A stretch of 64,000 nt of DNA from Hydrocarboniclastica marina (GTDB lineage: Bacteria > Pseudomonadota > Gammaproteobacteria > Pseudomonadales > Oleiphilaceae). Within the stretch, counting starts at the first letter, position 1; each line of letters begins with the position of its first letter. Location: NCBI RefSeq assembly GCF_004851605.1, contig NZ_CP031093.1, positions 2,232,001 to 2,296,000 of the forward strand, in the 5' to 3' direction. Of this stretch, positions 18,170 through 28,008 are shown in pieces. Both the position numbers and the translations under genes were made by a program. Below the pieces are notes generated by a model. The model searched no databases, was not told the origin of the DNA, and worked only from the letters and a program-made list of their open reading frames with translations.

Positions 18170-18460
18170 TCTTCGCACCTTCCAAGAACTGATATTGAAC
18201 CTTGATAAGCCAGCCCCTTGGGGCTATCCGTAAAGCTTTCGTCCGCCATCGGGTCAACCCAGACCTGAGCTGGTCTATTCTGAGCTGATGTGGACGGCCG
18301 CTCCTGCGGATTGCAGGTCCGGCGTATCGACCACAACCGCCTGCGACGGGCTCGATTAACTGTGCGGGAGTGTAACAAGCTCAGCTTCCCGTCGCTGCCA
18401 GCTGCGTCATAAAAAGCATGCACGTGCGCGAAATACAGGCGCCCGGCAACAGCTTATAAG

Positions 18461-19639
18461 CTATTTGGTAAGCTCCTTCATGGCCTGCTCCAGCCCCTCA
18501 ATACTCATCGGGAACATGCGGTCTTCTACGAGCTGCCGGGTCACTCCCAAAGACCCGCCCGGGCCCCAGTGCTCCCGGGGTATGGGGTTGAGCCAGGCGA
18601 CTTTATCGAAGTGGTCGGTGATCCGTTCCATCCAGACCGCGCCCGGCTCCTGGTTCCAGTGCTCGATCGATCCGCCTGCGTGCGTCACCTCGTAGGGTGC
18701 CATGGTCGCGTCACCGACAAAGATGACTTTATAGTCCGGTGTGTACTTGTGAAGGATGTCCCAGGTCGACATCGTTTCGTTCATGCGACGAATGTTATCT
18801 TTCCACACGCTTTCATAGACAAAGTTATGAAAGTAGAAGTATTCCATGTGTTTGAATTCAGCCCGGCAGGCCGAAAACAATTCTTCACAGACCCGCACAT
18901 GGGGATCCATTGAGCCGCCAACGTCAAAAAACAGCAGTACCTTCACGGCGTTGTGCCGTTCGGGGACCATTTTCAGATCAAGGTACCCTGCGTTGCGAGC
19001 GGTGGAGCTGATGGTGTCGTCCAGATCCAGCTGATCTGCCGCACCCTGGCGCGCAAACTTGCGCAGCCGCCGCAAGGCAACTTTAATATTGCGAATGCCC
19101 AGCGTGACGCTATCGTCCAGGTCGCGATAGCCGCGTTTTTCCCAGACTTTGGCCGCCCGGCCATGGCGACCTTTGTCCTGCCCAATCCGAAACCCTTCCG
19201 GGTTGTAGCCATTCGCGCCAAAGGGCGATGTGCCACCCGTGCCTATCCACTTATTACCGCCCTGGTGTCGCTCCTTCTGCTCTTCCATGCGCTTTTTGAA
19301 GGTTTCTATCAGCTCTTCCAGGCCACCGAGTGACTCGATCTTGGCCTTCTCCTCATCACTGAGCTGGCGCTCGAATTCGGCTCTTAGCCAATCGTCTGGG
19401 ATCAGCCCCTCCAACAGCTGATCCAGGTTTTCGATACCCTCGAAGTACGCTCCGAACGCGCGATCGAACTTGTCGAAGTGGCGCTCGTCTTTCACCAGGC
19501 ACAACCGGGCAAGGTGGTAAAAATCCTCCATGTCGGCAAACGCGAGATGGTGACGTAGCGCATTCTGGAGGTCGAGAAACTCGCGCAGGCTTGCAGGTAC
19601 TCGCGCTCTCCGGACTTCCAGGAAAAAATCGATCAGCAT
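18461..19639 (-). CDS. CoxE-like VWA-domain protein, partner of the MoxR-type ATPase
   Basis: A 392-residue soluble protein with the layout of the VWA/CoxE-like family. An N-terminal helical part holds FLDLQNALRHHLAF, a charged middle follows (residues 95-130), and the VWA domain starts near residue 230. The metal-site motif reads DVGGS (Asp239, Gly241, Ser243), so the first Ser of the usual DxSxS is Gly; this variant is common in the family as I know it. The frame is open far upstream, but the ATG at 19639 (MLIDFFLEVR) lies just after the ATPase gene and begins the conserved region. AAA-MoxR plus VWA pairs act as chaperones that mature or remodel protein complexes; the client here is unknown. 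Confidence 0.88.
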   Translation of the reverse strand: MLIDFFLEVRRARVPASLREFLDLQNALRHHLAFADMEDFYHLARLCLVKDERHFDKFDRAFGAYFEGIENLDQLLEGLIPDDWLRAEFERQLSDEEKAKIESLGGLEELIETFKKRMEEQKERHQGGNKWIGTGGTSPFGANGYNPEGFRIGQDKGRHGRAAKVWEKRGYRDLDDSVTLGIRNIKVALRRLRKFARQGAADQLDLDDTISSTARNAGYLDLKMVPERHNAVKVLLFFDVGGSMDPHVRVCEELFSACRAEFKHMEYFYFHNFVYESVWKDNIRRMNETMSTWDILHKYTPDYKVIFVGDATMAPYEVTHAGGSIEHWNQEPGAVWMERITDHFDKVAWLNPIPREHWGPGGSLGVTRQLVEDRMFPMSIEGLEQAMKELTK

Positions 19640-19652
19640 ACATAAACTCCTG

Positions 19653-20495
19653 CTAACCGCGACGACGCGCCATAAAGGCCAGCTTCTGCAGCAGGTGCAC
19701 GTCCTGTTCGTTCTTGACCAGGGCACCGTATAGCGGCGGAAGAGCCTGGGATGTGTCTTTTTCCTGCACAACCTTTTTGGCCAGGTCGTCCGCCATCAGG
19801 AGTTTCAGCCAGTCGATCAGCTCGGAGGTCGACGGCTTCTTCTTCAGGCCGGGCACCTTACGCACATCGAAAAATATTTCGAGCGCGTCGCGTACGAGCT
19901 CCTGCTGAATGCCGGGAAAGTGCACATCCACGATCCGGGACAGCGTCTCGTGATCAGGAAAGTTGATGTAGTGGAAGAAACAGCGCCGCAGGAACGCGTC
20001 CGGCAATTCCTTCTCGTTATTACTGGTGATCACGATGATGGGCCGGAAACGGGCCTGGACGCGTTTCTTGGTCTCGTAGACGTAGAATTCCATGCGATCC
20101 AGTTCCAGCAGCAGATCGTTGGGGAACTCGATGTCTGCCTTGTCGATTTCATCGATCAGCAGCACGGCCTGTTTCTCGGACTCGAAGGCTTCCCAGAGCT
20201 TGCCCTTGACGATGTAATTGCTGATATCGTGAACCTTGTCGTCACCAAGCTGGGAATCGCGCAGACGTGAAACAGCATCGTATTCGTAAAGGCCTTGCTG
20301 GGCCTTTGTGGTCGACTTGATGTGCCAGGATATCAGGGGTGCGTCCAGCGCAACGGCCATCTCTTCGGCAAGCAACGTCTTGCCAGTGCCGGGTTCACCC
20401 TTGATCAGAAGCGGGCGCTGCAACGTAATGGCGGCGTTAACAGCCATCTGCAGGTCATCGGAGGCGACGTATTTCTCGGTACCTTGAAACTTCAT
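19653..20495 (-). CDS. MoxR-family AAA+ ATPase
   Basis: A 280-residue AAA+ protein with Walker A GEPGTGKT at residues 33-40 and Walker B LLIDEIDKAD. Sensor 1 is VITSNNEKELPDAFLRR, with an arginine-finger region (FLRRCFFHYI). An AAGGA lies before the ATG at 20495. It is followed after 13 bp by the CoxE-like VWA gene, the standard partner arrangement. Expected to use ATP to insert cofactors into, or remodel, a target complex together with the VWA protein. It is transcribed away from cysK, with about 245 bp of shared upstream region. Confidence 0.92.
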   Translation of the reverse strand: MKFQGTEKYVASDDLQMAVNAAITLQRPLLIKGEPGTGKTLLAEEMAVALDAPLISWHIKSTTKAQQGLYEYDAVSRLRDSQLGDDKVHDISNYIVKGKLWEAFESEKQAVLLIDEIDKADIEFPNDLLLELDRMEFYVYETKKRVQARFRPIIVITSNNEKELPDAFLRRCFFHYINFPDHETLSRIVDVHFPGIQQELVRDALEIFFDVRKVPGLKKKPSTSELIDWLKLLMADDLAKKVVQEKDTSQALPPLYGALVKNEQDVHLLQKLAFMARRRG

Positions 20496-20741
20496 GCAGG
20501 CAAGTCCTTGGAGGTTAACGGAAAACCGGGCCAGGTTTTTTCGGTCACATCAGCTTGCTGTTTTCATGCGATCGCTTAGTGAAAATTTTTCCGGGCACCA
20601 GTCCACGACGAAAGAGAGCTCACTAGTGTACTGACTCCGGCCAGGATGACCAAGGCCAGCGCCTTGTTGACTTGCCGGGTGCAACGGCCAGGACTTAAGC
20701 CTTAGAATGAATCTCGACACGGATTGATAAGGGAGCAAGGC

Positions 20742-21713
20742 ATGGGACAAATCTACGAAGACAATTCCTTCACGATCGGCAAAACACCGCTGGTTCGGCT
20801 CAACAAGGTCAACGAAGGCGCGACGATCTGGGCCAAAATCGAGGGGCGCAACCCTACTTTCTCGGTGAAATGCCGTATCGGGTCCGCCATGGTATGGGAG
20901 GCAGAAAAAGACGGCCGCCTGACAGCCGGCAAGACGATCATCGAAGCCACCAGCGGCAACACAGGCATTGCCCTTGCTTATGTGGCCGCTGCAAGGGGTT
21001 ACAAGCTCATCCTTACCATGCCTGCTTCAATGAGCCTTGAGCGCCGGAAAGTTCTGAAAGCACTCGGTGCTGAGCTGGAGCTGACTGAACCGGCCAAGGG
21101 CATGCCGGGGGCCATCGCCCGGGCAGAACAGATCATGGCTGAAAATCCCGACGCGTATTTTATGCCACGCCAGTTCGACAATCCCGCCAACCCCGGAATT
21201 CATGAGACAACGACCGGCCCGGAAATCTGGGACGACACAGACGGCGCGGCCGATGTGCTGGTCGCGGGCGTAGGTACCGGCGGCACACTTACCGGCGTCG
21301 CTCGCTACTTCAAGAACAGTAAGGGTAAACCATTGCACGTGGTAGCGGTTGAGCCTGAGGCCTCGCCGGTTATCACGCAGACTATGGAAGGCCAGGAGGT
21401 AAAGGCAGCACCGCACAAAATCCAGGGCATCGGCGCCGGGTTTATCCCACCCAATCTGGACCTGTCACTGGTGAACAGCGTCCAGCGGGTGTCCAACGAA
21501 GACGCGATGGCGATGGCTCATCGGCTGATGCGTGAAGAAGGCATTATGTGCGGGATTTCCTGCGGCGCGGCAGCTGTAGCGGCTGTCCGCGTGAGCCAGC
21601 TGGCCGAAATGAAGGGCAAGAATATCGTGGTGATACTGCCGGATTCAGCTGAGCGCTACCTGTCGTCGGCATTGTTTGCCGACATCTTCAGCAAACAGGA
21701 ACTGGAACAGTAG
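20742..21713 (+). CDS. cysK: Cysteine synthase A (O-acetylserine sulfhydrylase)
   Basis: PLP-dependent enzyme that makes L-cysteine from O-acetylserine and sulfide. The PLP lysine is Lys43 in [11 protein letters not shown]. The substrate loop [11 protein letters not shown] and the phosphate-binding [10 protein letters not shown] are both intact. The whole chain (323 residues) follows E. coli CysK closely, including the FSVKCRIG and ALFADIF segments, and is longer than CysM. The start at 20742 ([10 protein letters not shown]) is chosen because GGAG lies 8-11 nt upstream; an in-frame upstream ATG at 20724 adds only six codons. It is the only plus-strand core gene in the first 34 kb. Confidence 0.96.
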   Translation: MGQIYEDNSFTIGKTPLVRLNKVNEGATIWAKIEGRNPTFSVKCRIGSAMVWEAEKDGRLTAGKTIIEATSGNTGIALAYVAAARGYKLILTMPASMSLERRKVLKALGAELELTEPAKGMPGAIARAEQIMAENPDAYFMPRQFDNPANPGIHETTTGPEIWDDTDGAADVLVAGVGTGGTLTGVARYFKNSKGKPLHVVAVEPEASPVITQTMEGQEVKAAPHKIQGIGAGFIPPNLDLSLVNSVQRVSNEDAMAMAHRLMREEGIMCGISCGAAAVAAVRVSQLAEMKGKNIVVILPDSAERYLSSALFADIFSKQELEQ

Positions 21714-21724
21714 GAAAACGGCGC

Positions 21725-21764
21725 AAAAAAACCCGGCGGAACGGCGCCCCTTCGCCGCCATTTC
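21725..21764 (-). terminator. Possible intrinsic terminator of the VWA gene or bidirectional end
   Basis: On the minus strand a GC-rich sequence able to fold (GGCGGCG against CCGCC) is followed by seven T residues (the A-run at 21725-21731). It lies in the convergent gap between cysK and the VWA gene. The stem is imperfect, so the call is tentative. Confidence 0.4.
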
Positions 21765-21777
21765 GCCGAGCTTTGTT

Positions 21778-21831
21778 GCGCCTGAGTAGCCGGTTACGTC
21801 TGAGTAGCCGGTTGTGCCTGAGTAGCCGGTC
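21778..21831. repeat. 18-bp tandem repeat, three copies
   Basis: Three adjacent 18-bp units (21778-21795, 21796-21813, 21814-21831) share CTGAGTAGCCGGT, and a fourth partial copy (GCGCCTG) follows. The array sits 14 bp beyond the stop of the VWA gene in the convergent gap with cysK. No spacers are present. Confidence 0.8.
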
Positions 21832-21845
21832 GCGCCTGCGATGAC

Positions 21846-24260
<2,415 letters not shown>

Positions 24261-24506
24261 GGGTTCCTCAGACGGCAGAACAACTTCATGCCGATCAATC
24301 AGAGTTAGGGGTAGTCTCATGAAAAGATAGCAGAAGCCGCGCCGAGTGCGAGCTGAAGGCTAAAATCCCGGGCCCGGGAGACCTTCCCCTACATGCCGGG
24401 AACTGACCAGATAAGCGAGGATCTGGTCGCAACTAGTATGCCGTCCGGTCGAGACCTTGACGGGATTCAGTAACGTCCGACCGTGCCGTCAGCGCCACCC
24501 CAGCCG

Positions 24507-24869
24507 TCATTGCGATGGCGCAGCCGGCGCGTTGCGGGTTTTCCGCCAGCGCCATAACGCATCAATGACAATGACAACAGCCATAACCGCTGCTACAACG
24601 CTCAGATTGAAAATCGCGTCGGATGCCGCGGACATGTCACCGAGAATGCTCTCGTAACCGCCCTGGAGCCAGGCCGGTGAATACCAGTCCCGTGCAGGGT
24701 CGACTTGAACCGGGGTCAGAAAAAACACAATCAGAAACCCTTTCATCGTTTGCCGCAAAACAGCCGGGCGCAACCAGAGGGTAAGCCTTGTGAATGAAAA
24801 GTAGGCAACCAGAAACCCCAGAACATACAGAGTCCAGGCAATCGCATAGGCGTCGGCGGAAATGAGCAT
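24507..24869 (-). CDS. Small integral membrane protein, unknown function
   Basis: A 120-residue protein with three likely membrane helices (about residues 8-28, 40-58 and 83-105). A loop of about 24 residues holds the sequence DPARDWYSPAWLQGGYESIL, and the tail is basic. The start at 24869 (MLISADAYAI) has GAGG 5 nt upstream; the longer frame to 24926 starts with a Cys-rich stretch that is probably not translated. It sits between the VWA gene and ycgN on the same strand. I recognise no family name; similar small membrane proteins are found in Marinobacter-type genomes next to ycgN, by my recollection only. Confidence 0.7.
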   Translation of the reverse strand: MLISADAYAIAWTLYVLGFLVAYFSFTRLTLWLRPAVLRQTMKGFLIVFFLTPVQVDPARDWYSPAWLQGGYESILGDMSAASDAIFNLSVVAAVMAVVIVIDALWRWRKTRNAPAAPSQ

Positions 24870-24959
24870 CTGTTCCTCAATTGAATATGTACAGCAAGGC
24901 CCACAGTCGCATCGCCCGGGCATCAAGAGACTCCCAGGGTGAGCGATTTGGCCAACGCA

Positions 24960-25400
24960 TTAAACCCAGCGGATTATATACTCTTCCCAATCCTCTTCGG
25001 GGACGTCATCCTCTGAAAAAGCCTTGCCCGCGACTGACCGGTCGACTTCGTGAATACGCGAGCGCGATCCACAGACCAGATGGTGCCATGCCGGCAGAGG
25101 CTTTTTTTCGGCGACCAGACGATATGCACACGTCGACGGCAACCATTTCCACTCGGGCAGATTTTCCGGCGTCAGCTCCAGGCAATCCGGCACCTTAGCC
25201 AGGCGATCACCGTAGACCGTGCAGCCGCAATGTTTCAGATCCAGGTGTCGACAGGCCAGTGCGGTGGTGTAAACACGACCGTCTTCTTCGTCTTCGAGCT
25301 TCTGCAGACAGCATTTTCCGCAGCCATCACAGAGCGACTCCCACTCCGGACGGGTCATTTCGTCCAGGGACTTGTGTTCCCAGAAGTTTACTGCCTCCAT
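24960..25400 (-). CDS. ycgN: YcgN-family cysteine-cluster protein (UPF0260)
   Basis: A 146-residue soluble protein with the family Cys pattern LCDGCGKCCL (Cys24, 27, 30 and 31), further Cys in ACRHLDLKHCGC, and PSTCAYRL plus LPAWHHLVCG near the C-terminus. The pattern suggests a bound zinc or iron-sulfur cluster, as proposed for the family; no activity is established. It abuts ycgL, whose stop shares its start region, and the pair follows rnd. This order is conserved in Pseudomonas-like bacteria. Confidence 0.93.
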   Translation of the reverse strand: MEAVNFWEHKSLDEMTRPEWESLCDGCGKCCLQKLEDEEDGRVYTTALACRHLDLKHCGCTVYGDRLAKVPDCLELTPENLPEWKWLPSTCAYRLVAEKKPLPAWHHLVCGSRSRIHEVDRSVAGKAFSEDDVPEEDWEEYIIRWV

Positions 25401-25705
25401 CAGGAGCCGGCTCCCGTCTCGGGCGACTGTATGTAAGGATTGGTGTTCGGGAAATTTGCTTCCGGCTGGGGAGGCATCTGCAGAAAAAAGCCTTTGTCCG
25501 CGACCGAATCGAGCACCTTCGCGGCGTCGACCCGTGCCAGTTTACGGTCGGGCGTCAGCACCAGATCCATGGCATGAGCAGGCTTACCGAACTGCTGGCG
25601 AAGCGCTTCCGGTAGCTCATCAAACGAGACGCCCCGCTTCATATACAGGTACATGCCTTCCCGTCGACTGCTCCGATAGATAGAAATAAACGCTCTTTCG
25701 GCCAT
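25400..25705 (-). CDS. ycgL: YcgL-domain protein
   Basis: A 101-residue protein with the YcgL fold signature: IYRSSRREGMYLYM near the start, the middle LPEALRQQFGKP and DLVLTPDRKLARVDAAKVL. The C-terminal tail GFFLQMPPQPEAN is typical. Family members are small cytoplasmic proteins; in some species they are fused or coupled to RNase D or linked to MinD-dependent shape control. It starts 2 nt after the rnd stop and touches ycgN, so the three genes are very likely one transcript. Confidence 0.93.
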   Translation of the reverse strand: MAERAFISIYRSSRREGMYLYMKRGVSFDELPEALRQQFGKPAHAMDLVLTPDRKLARVDAAKVLDSVADKGFFLQMPPQPEANFPNTNPYIQSPETGAGS

Positions 25706-25707
25706 TA

Positions 25708-26883
25708 CTATTGCGCCTGAGTTGACTTGGAAGACGATTGAAAGATTCGCTGCAGGTCGGGCATACAGCGTTGCAGCAGCTCACCGCGCCAGCCGGAGGC
25801 CAGGAGCTCCGGTACCGACTGCTGCTGAATACCTTCACGAACCGCTGCCTCGAGTTTCTTGCGCGGCGCAAAGAATTCCGGCGGGATCGACCCGGATTCA
25901 CAGCACTGCTGAACCAGTCCTTTGACTTCCGAATAGACTGTCTGTTCCCTCTGGGTCAGTGGGCCATCAATGTAGCTTGCCAGCGGCTCTGAACGTTGCC
26001 GGGAGCCCTCAATACAGGCCAGCATCGCCTCGCCGTGCTTACGCACCACCACGGGGTTCAGCTCCCGCAAACCGCTGAAATGCCCTAGTTCAGTAGGCAT
26101 GCGCCCAGCCACTTCCAGCAGCATCTTATCTGAAACCAGGCGGGAGCGCGGTTTGTCGCGCTTGCGTGCTTCCTTCTCGCGCCACTCGCAGAGCGCCTGA
26201 AGCGCGTCCTGTTGGGACCGGGAAAGTCTCCACCCCCCTCGCAGACGCAGATAGTAGCGCTCGGGCGATGACTGGCTCTGAAGATCATGCACAAAACGAT
26301 CGCTCTCTTCCGCCAGGGCCGTCTTCAAACCCAACTGGTCGAGCCGCTCGAGCAGGTACCCGGCCATCGGGATCAAATAGAGCACGTCGGCCAGGGCGTA
26401 GCGCTGCTGCGCTTCCGAAAGTGGCCTGCGGAGCCAGTCGGACCGTGTTTCCTCTTTGCCGAGGGCCACGCCGAACAGGGCTTCCACCAGCCTTGCGTAG
26501 CCGACGGACATACCCTCCCCGGCCAAGGCGGCGGCTATCTGGATGTCGAGTGCGCCTGCCACTGATTCGCCCAGCCATTCACGGAACAGTTCGATGTCTT
26601 CGCTCATGGCGTAAAGCCACTTGGGCTGAGTCGGGTCGCCAAGCCAGGTTCTGAACGCTGCGCTGCCTTCTACAGCCGCAGGCTCGACCAGGCGGGCGCT
26701 GTCCTCAGTCGCGATCTGGACCAGGCCCGGGATCGCGAAAAACGTACTGGTGCGCTCAAATTCGGAATCGATAGCCACCGGCGTGCCGTCGGGCACGGCA
26801 GCTATCCAGGCGTCCAGTTCGGCAGGCTCCCGCAGCCAAAGGTGTTCTCCGGGTTCCGGTATGGGCGGAGTCTTCAAAACCAT
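25708..26883 (-). CDS. rnd: Ribonuclease D
   Basis: A 3'-5' exoribonuclease of the DEDDy group that trims tRNA precursors and other structured RNA. Exo I is seen as AIDSEFERTSTFF (Asp39, Glu41), Exo II as YAMSEDIELF and Exo III as QRYALADVLYL (Tyr and Asp). Two C-terminal HRDC-like helical domains follow (ALCEWREKEARKRDKPRSRL). The ATG at 26883 (MVLKTPPIPE) has AAGG about 8 nt upstream; the frame is open 20 codons further. The length of 391 residues is close to E. coli RNase D. Next to recR upstream and ycgL downstream on the same strand. Confidence 0.94.
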   Translation of the reverse strand: MVLKTPPIPEPGEHLWLREPAELDAWIAAVPDGTPVAIDSEFERTSTFFAIPGLVQIATEDSARLVEPAAVEGSAAFRTWLGDPTQPKWLYAMSEDIELFREWLGESVAGALDIQIAAALAGEGMSVGYARLVEALFGVALGKEETRSDWLRRPLSEAQQRYALADVLYLIPMAGYLLERLDQLGLKTALAEESDRFVHDLQSQSSPERYYLRLRGGWRLSRSQQDALQALCEWREKEARKRDKPRSRLVSDKMLLEVAGRMPTELGHFSGLRELNPVVVRKHGEAMLACIEGSRQRSEPLASYIDGPLTQREQTVYSEVKGLVQQCCESGSIPPEFFAPRKKLEAAVREGIQQQSVPELLASGWRGELLQRCMPDLQRIFQSSSKSTQAQ

Positions 26884-26939
26884 GAAATAACCTTTGTTCG
26901 AGAGTGAGGCCGGCAAACTAGCTGGGAATTTGGCAGCGT

Positions 26940-27542
26940 TCACCCCGCCAGCGGCTTGCGGCCGGTAAAGGCATGCACCAATGTTGAGCCGTCTATATAA
27001 CCCAGCTCCCCGCCGACCGGTATACCCTGGGCAAGACGCGTGATAAGTACGCCATTATCCGCTAGCCGGTCGGCGATGTAATGCGCGGTGGTTTCACCCT
27101 CTACTGTAGGGTTCGTGGCGATGATCAGTTCGCGGGTCCCTTCGCGCGTGACCCGCTGCAGTAGTTTGTCTACACCGATCTCCTCGGGGCCAATTCCGTC
27201 GATGGGCGAGAGGTGGCCCATAAGTACAAAGTACTGCCCACGATAATCCCGGGCCTGTTCGATAGCCATGACATCGGCGGGAGACTCGACCACGCACATG
27301 ATATCGGTCTCCCGGCTCGCATCCTGGCACAACGGGCACTGGGGGGTCTCCGAGAAATTCTGGCAGGTTTCGCAGCGACCGATCTTTTCCAGCGCGGCGG
27401 CCAATGTACGGGACAGGGCCCAGCCACCCTCACGACCGCGCTCGAGCAACTGGAAAGCCATGCGCTGTGCGGATTTCTGGCCCACACCGGGCAGACACCG
27501 CAGCGCGTCGATCAGGTCTTCAAGCAGGGGGGTAAATGCCAT
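26940..27542 (-). CDS. recR: Recombination mediator RecR
   Basis: A 200-residue protein that helps load RecA at gaps in the RecFOR pathway. Helix-hairpin-helix at residues 17-30 (LPGVGQKSAQRMAF). The Cys4 zinc finger is Cys57, 60, 69 and 72, followed by the Toprim domain beginning MCVVESPADVMAIE. The Walker-B-like and C-terminal segments (GGELGYIDGSTLVHAFTGR) are complete. The ATG at 27542 (MAFTPLLEDL) matches the universal RecR start; the longer frame upstream is an artefact. It lies 4 bp after ybaB. Confidence 0.97.
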   Translation of the reverse strand: MAFTPLLEDLIDALRCLPGVGQKSAQRMAFQLLERGREGGWALSRTLAAALEKIGRCETCQNFSETPQCPLCQDASRETDIMCVVESPADVMAIEQARDYRGQYFVLMGHLSPIDGIGPEEIGVDKLLQRVTREGTRELIIATNPTVEGETTAHYIADRLADNGVLITRLAQGIPVGGELGYIDGSTLVHAFTGRKPLAG

Positions 27543-27546
27543 ACGA

Positions 27547-27870
27547 TCAGAACGGCATCTTGAAGCCAGGGGGCAGACCCATACCCGAGGCCATGCCTGA
27601 CATTTTTTCCTTTTGATGCGCTTCAATGCGGCGGACTGCATCGTTAACCGCTGCCGCCAGCAGATCCTCCAGGATTTCCTTGTCTTCGCTCAGCAGCGAA
27701 GGATCAATATCAACCTTGCGCACGTCATGCCGACCGTTCATGGTGACCTTGACCAGCCCTGCGCCGGATTCGCCAGTCACCTCGGCCTTGGCGATTTCTT
27801 CCTGCGCCTTTTGCAGGTCTTCCTGCATGCGCTGGGCCTGCTTCATGATGTCGCCCATACCACCTTTCAT
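27547..27870 (-). CDS. ybaB: YbaB/EbfC nucleoid-associated protein
   Basis: A 108-residue DNA-binding protein that forms a dimer with tweezers shape. Visible are the N-terminal coiled helix ([20 protein letters not shown]), the beta-hairpin [20 protein letters not shown] and the C-terminal helix plus flexible tail ending [12 protein letters not shown]. The start at 27870 has AGGAGAGG upstream. It sits between dnaX and recR, the almost universal order. Confidence 0.97.
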   Translation of the reverse strand: MKGGMGDIMKQAQRMQEDLQKAQEEIAKAEVTGESGAGLVKVTMNGRHDVRKVDIDPSLLSEDKEILEDLLAAAVNDAVRRIEAHQKEKMSGMASGMGLPPGFKMPF

Positions 27871-27940
27871 ATCACTCACCTCTCCTGGAAGCCTTGACTG
27901 GAACACCTGCTGCTCCGGCTCTCTGCCTGACCGTTAGCCA

Positions 27941-28008
27941 TTGTCTCATACCGGTGGTTGTCTCACACCGGTGGTTGTCTCACACCGGCTGATGCCTCAC
28001 ACCGGCTG
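27941..28008. repeat. 17-bp tandem repeat, four copies, at the 3' end of dnaX
   Basis: Four adjacent 17-bp units (27941-27957, 27958-27974, 27975-27991 and 27992-28008), each containing CTCAYACCGG. In the last unit, read on the minus strand, CAGCCGGTGTGA is the end of dnaX (Gln-Pro-Val-stop). The array thus repeats the gene end together with its stop codon toward ybaB. Confidence 0.9.

Noticed and set aside
18166-18423. 85-codon minus-strand frame whose stop overlaps the start of the 176-residue gene (ATGA)
   Set aside because: The overlap is suggestive, but the first half is an Arg-rich, low-quality sequence, no ribosome site is seen and no motif is present. More likely the promoter region of the envelope operon.
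27941-28008. Short repeats as a CRISPR array (also 2745, 21778, 30406)
   Set aside because: Units are directly adjacent with no unique spacers and too short, and no cas genes are present.
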